Notes under the pieces: generated by a model
Databases searched by the model: none
Seen by the model: only the letters and a program-made list of their open reading frames with translations
Told to the model about the DNA's origin: nothing
Position numbers and translations under genes: made by a program
In this document: positions 7,600 to 14,487 of the stretch, in pieces
Layout: each line of letters begins with the position of its first letter
Position numbering within the stretch: the first letter of the stretch is position 1
Origin: an uncultured Prevotella sp.
GTDB taxonomy: Bacteria > Bacteroidota > Bacteroidia > Bacteroidales > Bacteroidaceae
Direction of reading: 5' to 3'
Length of the DNA stretch: 22,036 nucleotides
Assembly (NCBI GenBank): GCA_905234355.1
Contig: CAJOHP010000057.1
Coordinates: forward strand, 3,090 to 25,125

Positions 7600-8031
7600 T
7601 TAGAAAGGCAGAGGCTCATCCTCCTGTTGCAGCGACTGGTGAGACGGCTGCGCCGTGCCGCCTTGCTGAGGAGACTGTGCAGCGGCTGTCTGCTGAGCCT
7701 GCTGCTTGGAAGACAGAAGTTCCATGTTGTCGGCCCATATCTCCGTGACATACTGTCGCTTGCCATGCTTGTCATCATAGCTGGTGTAGCGCAACCGCCC
7801 CTCGATATAGAGCTTGTCGCCCTTGTGCACGTATCGCTCCACGATTTCAGCCAGGCGGCGCCAGAGGATGACGTTGTGCCAGTCGGTACGGTCGGGCACC
7901 TGCGTGCCGTTTTGCAGGGTGTAGCCTTTTTCTGTCGTGGCAAAGCGGAAACGTGCTACTGCCATGCCTTGGTCCACGTAGCGCACTTCCGGTTCGGTGC
8001 CCACATGGCCTATCAGCATTACCTTATTCAT
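7600..8031 (-). CDS. ssb: Single-stranded DNA-binding protein
   Basis: The 143-residue product has an OB fold over residues 1-105 (opening MNKVMLIGHVGTEPEVRY, with DWHNVILWRRLAEIV in the core). A Gln-rich linker follows, then the acidic tip EDEPLPF that recruits repair and replication partners. It binds single-stranded DNA as a tetramer. It lies 64 bp after an unknown gene and 18 bp before gldE, all in one direction. Confidence 0.96.
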   Translation of the reverse strand: MNKVMLIGHVGTEPEVRYVDQGMAVARFRFATTEKGYTLQNGTQVPDRTDWHNVILWRRLAEIVERYVHKGDKLYIEGRLRYTSYDDKHGKRQYVTEIWADNMELLSSKQQAQQTAAAQSPQQGGTAQPSHQSLQQEDEPLPF

Positions 8032-8095
8032 ATCTGTGCAGTGTGTTTGTCGTGTGTATGGTTTATATTTTTAAGGTGTGGCTGAGTCTGCTTCC

Positions 8096-8641
8096 TTACT
8101 GTTTGCAGTCGCCCAAGTAGCAGAATTTGTAATTCTTTCCTTTCACCGAGGGGAACTGGCTGCGGTCGTCCACGCGACTGCGCAGGTGTTCTACGATGCG
8201 GTTGTAGCAGTCCATGCCAGAGTGAGCTTTCAGTTGTGCCACGAAGTGCGTGTCACGATACTGAAACTTTCCTGTGCCGGGCACCATCAGCACACGCTTG
8301 AAGTCTAAGGTACCCTCATACCAGCCATAGCGCTCCTCGTTGAGCTTCTGCATTACAGGCGGTGTGACATGCTCTTTGGCCTCTCTGTCTGTCTGCCGCA
8401 GGGCTTTCTTGTCCTTGAAGTCCTGCATATTGGCTGCCTCGGTCTTGATGATGATGAAATAGACGCGTGGGCGTATCTTATAGCGCTTTGGGAAAAAGAC
8501 GTCGCTGGCTGCGTAGTCGCGGATGTCGGCTTCGAGCACAGGATTCATTTCTATTTCACTGATGCCGCCCAGAAAATCGATAGCCTCATCAGCAGTGTGG
8601 ACTAGTGTCTCTTTGTCGAAATACCTAAGATATAAATTCAT
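8096..8641 (-). CDS. Conserved protein of unknown function
   Basis: The 181-residue product is soluble, with no signal peptide or membrane segment. I do not recognise its domain. Notable segments are the opening MNLYLRYFDKETLVHTADEAIDFL, a charged middle (KDKKALRQTDREAKEHV) and the region YRDTHFVAQLKAH. The composition is balanced and coding-like. It lies between the tRNA operon terminator and ssb, and the 64-bp spacing makes co-transcription with ssb-gldE possible. The ATG at 8641 is the only plausible start; no TAnnTTTG box is evident just upstream. A role linked to ssb would be guesswork. Confidence 0.75.
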   Translation of the reverse strand: MNLYLRYFDKETLVHTADEAIDFLGGISEIEMNPVLEADIRDYAASDVFFPKRYKIRPRVYFIIIKTEAANMQDFKDKKALRQTDREAKEHVTPPVMQKLNEERYGWYEGTLDFKRVLMVPGTGKFQYRDTHFVAQLKAHSGMDCYNRIVEHLRSRVDDRSQFPSVKGKNYKFCYLGDCKQ

Positions 8642-8706
8642 CGAAGTAGATAATTTGTTTTCCTGTTTTTACTAAATGATAAAAAATGTCTGACTATCTG
8701 CTTAGA

Positions 8707-8737
8707 AATAAAAAAAAACTCACATCGTGTGTAAGTT
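8707..8737 (-). terminator. Intrinsic terminator of the tRNA operon
   Basis: On the minus strand a hairpin with stem AACT/AGTT plus CACA/TGTG (two-base bulge, short loop) is followed by about ten T residues. It lies about 40 nt past the last tRNA. Confidence 0.7.
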
Positions 8738-8776
8738 TTCTCATCATTGCATGTTAATCATTACTTTACTATAAAG

Positions 8777-8849
8777 AGCGGAAAACGGGACTCGGACCCG
8801 CGACCCCAACCTTGGCAAGGTTGTGCTCTACCAACTGAGCTATTTCCGC
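8777..8849 (-). tRNA. tRNA-Gly(GCC), copy 2
   Basis: The minus strand folds as a 73-nt cloverleaf: acceptor GCGGAAA/TTTCCGC, D-loop AGCTCAGTTGGTAGAGC, anticodon arm CAACC-TTGCCAA-GGTTG and T-arm GCGGGTCCGAGTCCCGT. The discriminator is U73. CCA is not encoded. The mature sequence is identical to the copy at 9108-9180. Confidence 0.97.
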
Positions 8850-8861
8850 AAAACAAAAATG

Positions 8862-8945
8862 TGAAGAGGAGGAGACTCGAACTCCCACGTCGCAATTGAC
8901 ACTACCCCCTCAAAGTAGCGCGTCTACCAATTCCGCCACCTCTCC
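8862..8945 (-). tRNA. tRNA-Leu(GAG)
   Basis: A class II tRNA of 84 nt has acceptor GGAGAGG/CCTCTTC with one G-U pair, a long variable arm, anticodon loop TTGAGGG (anticodon GAG) and discriminator A73. The D-loop GGCGGAATTGGTAGACGC is typical of leucine tRNAs. CCA is not encoded. Confidence 0.96.
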
Positions 8946-8980
8946 ATCATTATTTATTTTACACATGAAACAAAAAAGAG

Positions 8981-9062
8981 TGCCCAGAACAGGACTCGAA
9001 CCTGCACGCCTCGCGGCACACGCACCTGAAACGTGCGCGTCTACCAATTCCGCCACCTGGGC
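8981..9062 (-). tRNA. tRNA-Leu(CAG)
   Basis: A class II tRNA of 82 nt has acceptor GCCCAGG/TCTGGGC, anticodon stem CACGT/GCGTG and loop TTCAGGT (anticodon CAG). A variable arm (TGCCGCGAGGCG) and discriminator A73 are present. CCA is not encoded. Confidence 0.96.
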
Positions 9063-9107
9063 TTTTCGATAAGTATGTGCTTATCGCTCTTTTTGTCTCA
9101 ACATGTG

Positions 9108-9180
9108 AGCGGAAAACGGGACTCGGACCCGCGACCCCAACCTTGGCAAGGTTGTGCTCTACCAACTGAGCTATTTCCGC
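9108..9180 (-). tRNA. tRNA-Gly(GCC), copy 1
   Basis: First tRNA of the leftward cluster, with a mature sequence identical to the copy at 8777-8849 (anticodon loop TTGCCAA, U73 discriminator). It follows the cluster promoter by about 45 nt. Confidence 0.97.
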
Positions 9181-9223
9181 TTGTATTACATCTTTCGATG
9201 CGCATCTCTCTTGATTGCGGGTG

Positions 9224-9254
9224 CAAAGGTACGACTTTTTTTTGAACTGCCAAA
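9224..9254 (-). promoter_or_regulatory. Promoter of the tRNA operon
   Basis: The minus strand has TTTG (9251-9254), 19 nt, then TACCTTTG (9224-9231): a full match to the Bacteroidetes primary sigma factor consensus. It lies in the gap behind nspC. Confidence 0.85.
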
Positions 9255-9284
9255 ACTTTTCGTCTTTTTTTTTGGAAAAAATCG

Positions 9285-10399
9285 CTAATCCATTCTGATC
9301 AGGTAGTCTTCATAGCCAAAAGAACGCAGTATTTCGAGTTTTCCGTCGCTATGCAGCATGCCTATGTCCGGATGCTGTATGCCATTGAACATGGTGGTCT
9401 TCACCGTGGTGTAGTGTATCATGTCCTCGAAGATAATCATTTCTCCAGGCTGCAACTCGTGGTCGAATCGCCAGTAGCCCATGAAGTCGCCGCTCAGGCA
9501 GCTGTTGCCTCCTAGCCTGTAGGTGAAAGGGCTTGTGGGGTCTTCTTCCCCTGTGTGCTTAGCGCCGCGCACCTCGGGGTAGTAAGGCATCTCCAGACAG
9601 TCGGGCATATGGCATGTGAAACTCACGTCGAGGATAGCCGTGCGCACGCCTTTGTCTTCCACCACGTCGACGACATGGCTCACCAGTGGTCCTGTCTGCC
9701 AGGCAAAGGCACTGCCTGGCTCCAAGATGATGTGCAGCCAAGGGTAGCGGGTGTGCAGGCCCAGGAGCAGGCTTATGAGGTGCTCCACGTCGTAGTCCCG
9801 CCGTGTCATCAGGTGGCCACCGCCCAGATTGAGCCATTTCACCTGCGGTAGCCATGGGCCGAACTTCTGCTCCAACCTTTCGAGTGTGCGTCCTAGCGCA
9901 TCGGCATCGCTTTCGCAGTGGCAGTGGCAATGGAAACCTTCTATGTCGGCCGGCAACTGTGCAGGCAGCTTGTCGGCCGTCACGCCAAAGCGAGTGCCGG
10001 GAGCGCAGGGGTTGTAGAGTTGTGTCTCTACCTCGGAATACTCGGGGTTGATGCGCAGTCCGATGCTTGCCCTGCCGCCCACGCGATGGTGTAGCCGCTG
10101 GTATTGAGAAAGCGAGTTAAACGTGAGATGCGACGAGCAGTCTGCTATATCGTCGAACTCCTCGTCGGTGTAGGCAGGCGAGTAGGTGTGGGCCTTCGCG
10201 CCAAACTGTCCTACGGCCAGTCGTGCCTCGTTGAGTGAGCTGGCAGTGGTGCTGCTGATGTATTCTCGGAAGATGGGAAAGGTCTTCCGGCCTTGAATGC
10301 CAGGATGATTTCAACGTCAGCCCGGCGGGCCACGTCGCTGATGAGCTGCAGGTTGCGGCGCAGTCTGTCTTCTTCTATAATATAAATAGGTGCAGGCAT
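9285..10399 (-). pseudogene. nspC: Carboxynorspermidine decarboxylase, frameshifted
   Basis: The two parts together match NspC, a PLP enzyme of fold III that makes norspermidine or spermidine from the carboxylated precursor. Part one starts at ATG 10399 and reads to the PLP-lysine motif LAFK (Lys36), then to GCC (Ala37) at 10289-10291. From there the frame is wrong and hits a stop after 25 codons. The homologous sequence resumes in another frame at 10286 (KTFPIFREYI) and stays open to TAG at 9285. It includes GFHCHCHCE, NLGGGH, LEPGSAF and GNSCLSGDF. The family usually has FALW between these parts, so about 10 nt appear deleted near 10287-10288. All other catalytic motifs are intact, so this is either a recent inactivation or a sequencing/assembly error. 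It is the last gene after the LysM glucosaminidase (23-bp gap). Confidence 0.85.
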
Positions 10400-10422
10400 T
10401 TTTATGTGATAAGTGATAAGTG

Positions 10423-11343
10423 CTATCGCAGTCGTAGTTGGTCGCCCACCCGCAGGTCATAGTCGGGCGAGAGACGGTTCATCTTGTAGAGCGATTTCAG
10501 GCGTATGCCATACTTCTGTGCGATGCTATACATTGACTCGCCTTTCTTTACGTAGTGCAGGCGGTCCTTATACTCCTTTGGGGCTTTTTTCTGTTTCTTC
10601 TTCAGCCAGATGATTTCTCCTGGGGTGATGGGGGCGTCCTTGTCTCGCTCGTTGTAGCGTGCTATCTTTTTGTAGGATATTCCGATTTCGTCGCCGATGA
10701 GCCTGAAGGTGTCGCCGCTACGTGCTATGATGTAGTAGTTCTTGTTGTATATCTTCAAGACGTGCAGCGGCTGGTTGGTGGTAGCGCGGTCCTTGGCATG
10801 GCTGGCCATGAACTTGTCATAGGTTTTAGCCTTGTCATACTCATAGAGCTTATATAGCTGTATGATGTCTATCAGCCGCTGGGCATACTGCGGATTGGTG
10901 GCATAGCCAGCAGCCTTGAGCCCTTTTGCCCATCCTCGGTAGTCGGTCAGTTTCAGTTTGAAGAGTGCGCTGTAGCGTTTGCCCGTAGCCAGGAAGCGTG
11001 AGTGGTCTTCAAAGGACTCGTAGGGCGAGTCGTAGGCTCGGAAGCACTCGTTGCGCTGGTCATCGTCGTGATAGACCTTGCGTCCTCGCCACTCGTGGCA
11101 CTTGATGCCGAAGTGGTTGTTGCCTTTGCGGGTGAGCTCGCTGTTGCCTGCGCCCGACTCGAGTATGCCTTGCGCCAGCGTGATAGACGCAGGCACACGC
11201 CACTTCTGCATCTGCTCGATGGCGATGTCCTTGTATTGGTAGATGTATTGTTGGTATTGCTGGTTCCACTTCATCTGCGCCAGCGCAGATCCGGACAATA
11301 GCCATGAGCAGAGCAGCACCGATATGGTTTTTCGCGTGGTCAT
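10423..11343 (-). CDS. Secreted N-acetylglucosaminidase (GH73, FlgJ-like) with LysM domains
   Basis: The 306-residue product has a signal peptide (residues 1-22, ending SALAQ) and a GH73 glucosaminidase domain over about 35-175. The conserved LAQGILESGAGNSEL has Glu62 as likely catalytic acid, followed by NNHFGIKCH. A weak LysM-like repeat (about 203-250, IIARSGDTFRLIGDEIGISY) and a clear C-terminal LysM (262-306, HYVKKGESMYSIAQKYGI) bind peptidoglycan. It probably trims peptidoglycan in the periplasm. The start lies one base after the PorD stop codon, so the two are tightly coupled. Confidence 0.9.
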   Translation of the reverse strand: MTTRKTISVLLCSWLLSGSALAQMKWNQQYQQYIYQYKDIAIEQMQKWRVPASITLAQGILESGAGNSELTRKGNNHFGIKCHEWRGRKVYHDDDQRNECFRAYDSPYESFEDHSRFLATGKRYSALFKLKLTDYRGWAKGLKAAGYATNPQYAQRLIDIIQLYKLYEYDKAKTYDKFMASHAKDRATTNQPLHVLKIYNKNYYIIARSGDTFRLIGDEIGISYKKIARYNERDKDAPITPGEIIWLKKKQKKAPKEYKDRLHYVKKGESMYSIAQKYGIRLKSLYKMNRLSPDYDLRVGDQLRLR

Positions 11344-11344
11344 G

Positions 11345-12274
11345 TCATTGTTTTATCTTGTCCCAGGCATTGCTTTGGGAGGCGTTGATGCCGAAGAGTA
11401 TGTCGTAGACCGATTCTTTCTCTTTCTGTGTGCCTTTTCCTTTGTATATGTTTGCCAGCTCGTCTCGCTTGTAGTCGGTCCATATCTGCGGCAGCAGGCT
11501 CAGCGGTTTGTTTTCGTGCGCCTGTTTGAGATCGGTCTCCAGGGCGGTGGTGATATTGGTGCGGCCGCGTTCGGCGTTGTTGGCCATCTCGTCCAGACCG
11601 GTGCGGTAGTAGTCGTACTGCAGCTGGCGGAAAGGCTTCATTCCCTCATCGAGGTAGTCGTTGATGATGGCGAAGCGGTTGCGGGAGTCTTCAAACGATT
11701 TCCACCCGGGGAAGTCGAGGCTTTGTGCATTGTTGACCAGATACATGCAGCGCTGCAAGACGTCGGTGCCCCCAAGGGGGGAGAAACTGTCGAGGTCGAG
11801 TCCGATGATGAGATAGGCATAGTATGCCACAAGGGCGATGAGCTGATTGTCGATGACCTCCTCGTTGAAGTTGAGTTGGTCGAACTGTGCATACTCAAAG
11901 ACGAAGTTCTTATCGCTGTTGTTATACAGCGTAGAAGTATAGGCTGAGTTGTAGACGGGCCTGTTGGCCTGTATGAGTGCGTTGCATGTGAAGAGATTGG
12001 CCGACTGGTCGTACTTGCTCACCGTGATGTTGAAGTTGCATACGATACGCTCATTTTCCTGAAACTGCAGGCTGGTCCATCTTTGCTCGTTGATAAACTG
12101 CTCGAGGTTCTGCTGCAGGTTGTCGAAGACCGATGCGTCGGTGCCCTGTATCTGCTGGTGGTTGATGGTCACCTTGGCCTGCAGCTCCTGGGCATTGCTC
12201 TTTCCTGGCCATGTCAGGCAGGGTAGGGCAAGCATGGCACATAGTGCGTGGGAGGCTATCTTCATCTTGTTCAT
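11345..12274 (-). CDS. porD: PorD-like protein (DUF4835), type IX secretion-associated family
   Basis: The 309-residue exported protein has a signal peptide of about 28 residues (ending KSNAQE). The mature part starts ELQAKVTINHQQIQGTDASVFDNLQQ and contains QRWTSLQFQENERIVCNF and GLDLDSFSPLGGTDVLQ. These blocks are typical of the DUF4835 family. The family member PorD was named from Porphyromonas gingivalis type IX secretion mutants; its molecular job is unclear, and whether this organism has that system cannot be judged here. The position directly after coaBC is the common Bacteroidetes arrangement. The 16-bp gap to coaBC and 1-bp gap to the next gene indicate an operon. Confidence 0.8.
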   Translation of the reverse strand: MNKMKIASHALCAMLALPCLTWPGKSNAQELQAKVTINHQQIQGTDASVFDNLQQNLEQFINEQRWTSLQFQENERIVCNFNITVSKYDQSANLFTCNALIQANRPVYNSAYTSTLYNNSDKNFVFEYAQFDQLNFNEEVIDNQLIALVAYYAYLIIGLDLDSFSPLGGTDVLQRCMYLVNNAQSLDFPGWKSFEDSRNRFAIINDYLDEGMKPFRQLQYDYYRTGLDEMANNAERGRTNITTALETDLKQAHENKPLSLLPQIWTDYKRDELANIYKGKGTQKEKESVYDILFGINASQSNAWDKIKQ

Positions 12275-12290
12275 GTGTGTGTTATGCCTA

Positions 12291-13532
12291 TTATTTCGAT
12301 GCTGATTGCGAAGCTGCGCCGAAGTGTCGCTCCAGCTCGTCTATGATATCGGCTGCTACCTGTTGTTTAGGTTTCTTGGCGTAGTCTCTTCGCCCGTGTC
12401 GGGAGATGATGGCTATCTGGTTGTCGTTGCTCTGAAAGCATGTGCCCTTGTTGCGCAGGGTGTTGAGCACGATGAAGTCCAGGTTTTTCTTCTCCAGTTT
12501 GAGCAGTGCGTTCTGCTCCTCATTGTCGGTCTCGAGTGCGAAGCCCACGAGCATCTGCCCCGGTTGCTTCAGCCGTCCCAGCTCGGCCGCGATGTCGGGG
12601 TTTGGTACAAGCTGCAGCTGCATGGTCTGTCCCACGCGTTTTATCTTTTCCTCGGCGGCATGCTCTGGGCGGAAGTCGGCTACGGCAGCGCAGAGTATGG
12701 CAGCGTCGGCAGTGGCAAAGGCGCTGGTGGCAGCCTCATACATTTGACGGCAGTTCTCCACGTCGATACGTTTTATGTCAGGATGAGGCGTGTCGAGTGC
12801 CACGGGGCCTGCCACGAGCGTCACCCTGGCTCCACGCCGGGCGCATTCTTCTGCCAGTGCAAAGCCCATCTTGCCGCTGCTGTAGTTGCCGATGAAGCGC
12901 ACGGGGTCTATCCTTTCATGTGTAGGGCCGGCCGTGATGAGCACATGTCGTCCGGTAAGTGATGGCGGTGTAGGGTGAAGCGATGCTTCTTCGGCGAAGA
13001 AGCGGTCGAGTGCTTCCACAATCGTTTCCGGCTCCTCCATGCGTCCTTTTCCCTCTAGTCCGCTGGCGAGGAATCCGTTGCCGGGCTCTATGATGTGATG
13101 GCCCATCTGTCGGAGCTGCTGCAGGTTACGCTGTGTGACGGGGTGGGCATACATGTCCAGATCCATGGCAGGTGCCACAAAGACCGGCGCCTTCATAGAG
13201 AGATAGGTGGTCACCAGCATGTTGTCGGCCACACCGCTCACCATCTTGCCCAGTGTGGCTGCTGTGCAGGGTGCAATGAGCATGGCGTCGGCCCATAGGC
13301 CGAGGGCCACATGGCTGTGCCATGTACCGTCGCGCTGCGAGAAGAAGTCGCTCACGACGGGCTTCTGGGTCAGTGCAGAGAGGGTGATGGGGGTGATAAA
13401 CTCCTTGCCTGCAGGAGTGATGACCACCTGCACCTCGGCACCTCTCTTCACCAGCAGTCGGATGATCAGGCATGCCTTGTAGGCTGCAATCGATCCGGTG
13501 ATGCCCAGCACGATTTTCTTTCCTTTTAGCAT
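12291..13532 (-). CDS. coaBC: Bifunctional phosphopantothenoylcysteine decarboxylase / phosphopantothenate-cysteine ligase
   Basis: The 413-residue product carries out two steps of coenzyme A synthesis. Residues 1-185 form the FMN-dependent decarboxylase CoaC: GITGSIAAYKA, active His74 in HSHVALGLW, and PAMDLDMY at 121-128. The clamp loop reads LASGLEGKGRM, so Ser157 stands where E. coli CoaC has Cys158. Residues from about 190 form the ligase CoaB: LITAGPTHERIDPVRFIGNYSSGKMG, then CAAVADFRP and KIKR. It follows ribE by 48 bp; the product of ribE feeds the flavin pool that CoaC needs. It precedes porD by 16 bp. Confidence 0.95.
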   Translation of the reverse strand: MLKGKKIVLGITGSIAAYKACLIIRLLVKRGAEVQVVITPAGKEFITPITLSALTQKPVVSDFFSQRDGTWHSHVALGLWADAMLIAPCTAATLGKMVSGVADNMLVTTYLSMKAPVFVAPAMDLDMYAHPVTQRNLQQLRQMGHHIIEPGNGFLASGLEGKGRMEEPETIVEALDRFFAEEASLHPTPPSLTGRHVLITAGPTHERIDPVRFIGNYSSGKMGFALAEECARRGARVTLVAGPVALDTPHPDIKRIDVENCRQMYEAATSAFATADAAILCAAVADFRPEHAAEEKIKRVGQTMQLQLVPNPDIAAELGRLKQPGQMLVGFALETDNEEQNALLKLEKKNLDFIVLNTLRNKGTCFQSNDNQIAIISRHGRRDYAKKPKQQVAADIIDELERHFGAASQSASK

Positions 13533-13580
13533 ATTGCGTGGTCTTGCCTTTATATATATAAATAAGGTGTGGCTCCGTGG

Positions 13581-14183
13581 CTATTGCAGTTCCTGTAGGC
13601 GTGCGATGTATTTTCCCAAGATGTCGAATTCGATGTTGACTGTCGTTCCCACCTCAATATCCTGGAAATTGGTGTGCTCCAGAGTGTAGGGTATGATGGA
13701 CACTTGAAAAGAAGACACGGTGGGGTTGCACACGGTCAGTGATACACCATTGACGCTTACAGAGCCTTTGTCTACCGTGAAGTAGCCTTTCCTTGCCATG
13801 GCGCGATCCTCCGGATAGGAAAAGGTGAAGTATGTCGACCCGTTGGCATCGCGTTTTTCCACGCAGGTGGCTGTCTGGTCCACATGTCCTTGTACGATGT
13901 GGCCGTCGAGCCGCCCGTTCATCAGCATGGAGCGTTCCACATTCACTTTGTCGCCCACACGAAGCCGCCCCAGATTGGTGCGCTCCAGTGTTTCCTTCAT
14001 GGCCGTAACAACGTAGTTGGTGCCGTCGTTCTTCACTACGGTGAGGCATACGCCGTTGTGGGCCACGCTCTGGTCGATGGTCAGCTCGTGGGCAAAAGCG
14101 CAGGTCAGGGTAAAGTCGATATTGTCTCTGTCTTTGTTGATGGCTACAACCGTAGCAAATCCTTCTATGATACCGGAAAACAT
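13581..14183 (-). CDS. ribE: Riboflavin synthase, alpha subunit type
   Basis: The 200-residue product has the two lumazine-binding repeats of riboflavin synthase, which converts two 6,7-dimethyl-8-ribityllumazines to riboflavin and a pyrimidine. Repeat 1 starts MFSGIIEGFATVV and contains SVAHNGVCLTVV and LDGHIVQGHVD. Repeat 2 contains GSVSVNGVSLTV. I chose Met at 14183 because MFSGIIEG is the canonical N-terminus; the same frame stays open upstream to 14387, but that part lies in a structured RNA leader and is not protein-like. First gene of the leftward ribE-coaBC-porD operon. Confidence 0.95.
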   Translation of the reverse strand: MFSGIIEGFATVVAINKDRDNIDFTLTCAFAHELTIDQSVAHNGVCLTVVKNDGTNYVVTAMKETLERTNLGRLRVGDKVNVERSMLMNGRLDGHIVQGHVDQTATCVEKRDANGSTYFTFSYPEDRAMARKGYFTVDKGSVSVNGVSLTVCNPTVSSFQVSIIPYTLEHTNFQDIEVGTTVNIEFDILGKYIARLQELQ

Positions 14184-14415
14184 ATCCTTATGTTTTTTGT
14201 TCTGATAAAAAAGAGGGCACACCGGTGATGTGATGAAAACTCCTTTATCACAGGTTGTGGGAGCTCTCTGCCTTTGTAATCCACCGGCTTGTGCTGTCGT
14301 CGAAACTACAGTCTGTGCTTGGTTAGTGGCCCGCCATTGGCAAGAAAAGACGTCCCGGTTTTCATTGTTATTTGATGAGTATCCCAATCTAACCGGTGCA
14401 CCCCATAATGTCTAA
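14184..14415 (-). promoter_or_regulatory. Structured RNA leader of ribE, candidate riboswitch or attenuator
   Basis: The expected transcript starts near 14415 and runs about 230 nt before ribE. Its 5' segment GGGUGCACCGGU (14392-14403) pairs over 12 consecutive positions with the 3' segment ACCGGUGUGCCC (14215-14226), ten Watson-Crick pairs and two G-U wobbles. The helix encloses about 165 nt. Right after the 3' arm comes CUUUUUU (14207-14212), so the closing helix itself could act as a terminator about 25 nt before the start codon. Inside are further short pairings such as CUGU/ACAG around UUUCGA, GUGAU/AUCAC near 14230-14250, and GUGG/CCAC. The conserved boxes of the FMN (RFN) element, cobalamin, TPP and SAM-I switches were not found. 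Regulation by a flavin is a guess from the gene it precedes. Confidence 0.6.
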
Positions 14416-14420
14416 CGCTG

Positions 14421-14428
14421 CAAAGGTA
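14421..14428 (-). promoter_or_regulatory. -7 element of the ribE operon promoter
   Basis: The minus strand reads TACCTTTG, matching TAnnTTTG, just upstream of the leader helix. A TTTG at -33 is not visible; an eight-base T-run lies directly upstream. The position makes the leader a transcribed region. Confidence 0.6.
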
Positions 14429-14487
14429 CAAAAAAAAAGTGAATGACGTGTTTCCGCCCTGTATTTATTTGCCGCTGCTCACATTTA

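Noticed and set aside
8073..8083. Shared 11-mer AAGGTGTGGCT upstream of both ssb and coaBC (also at 13564-13574)
   Set aside because: Many 11-mer coincidences are expected by chance in 22 kb, and no other shared context supports an operator.
9261..9282. A/T-run hairpin after nspC
   Set aside because: Complementary homopolymer runs without a GC stem are weak evidence for a terminator.
11769..11780. CCCCCAAGGGGG-like palindrome in porD
   Set aside because: It encodes the conserved family residues SPLGG, so it is explained by protein sequence.
14184..14387. N-terminal extension of riboflavin synthase by 68 residues
   Set aside because: The region is a transcribed, base-paired leader and the peptide has no similarity to the family; MFSGIIEG at 14183 is the canonical start.
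14184..14415. FMN riboswitch upstream of ribE
   Set aside because: Expected from the gene, but the conserved RFN sequences (such as the GGGUGAAAUUCCC-type and GCCGACAGU-type boxes) were not found on the minus strand.
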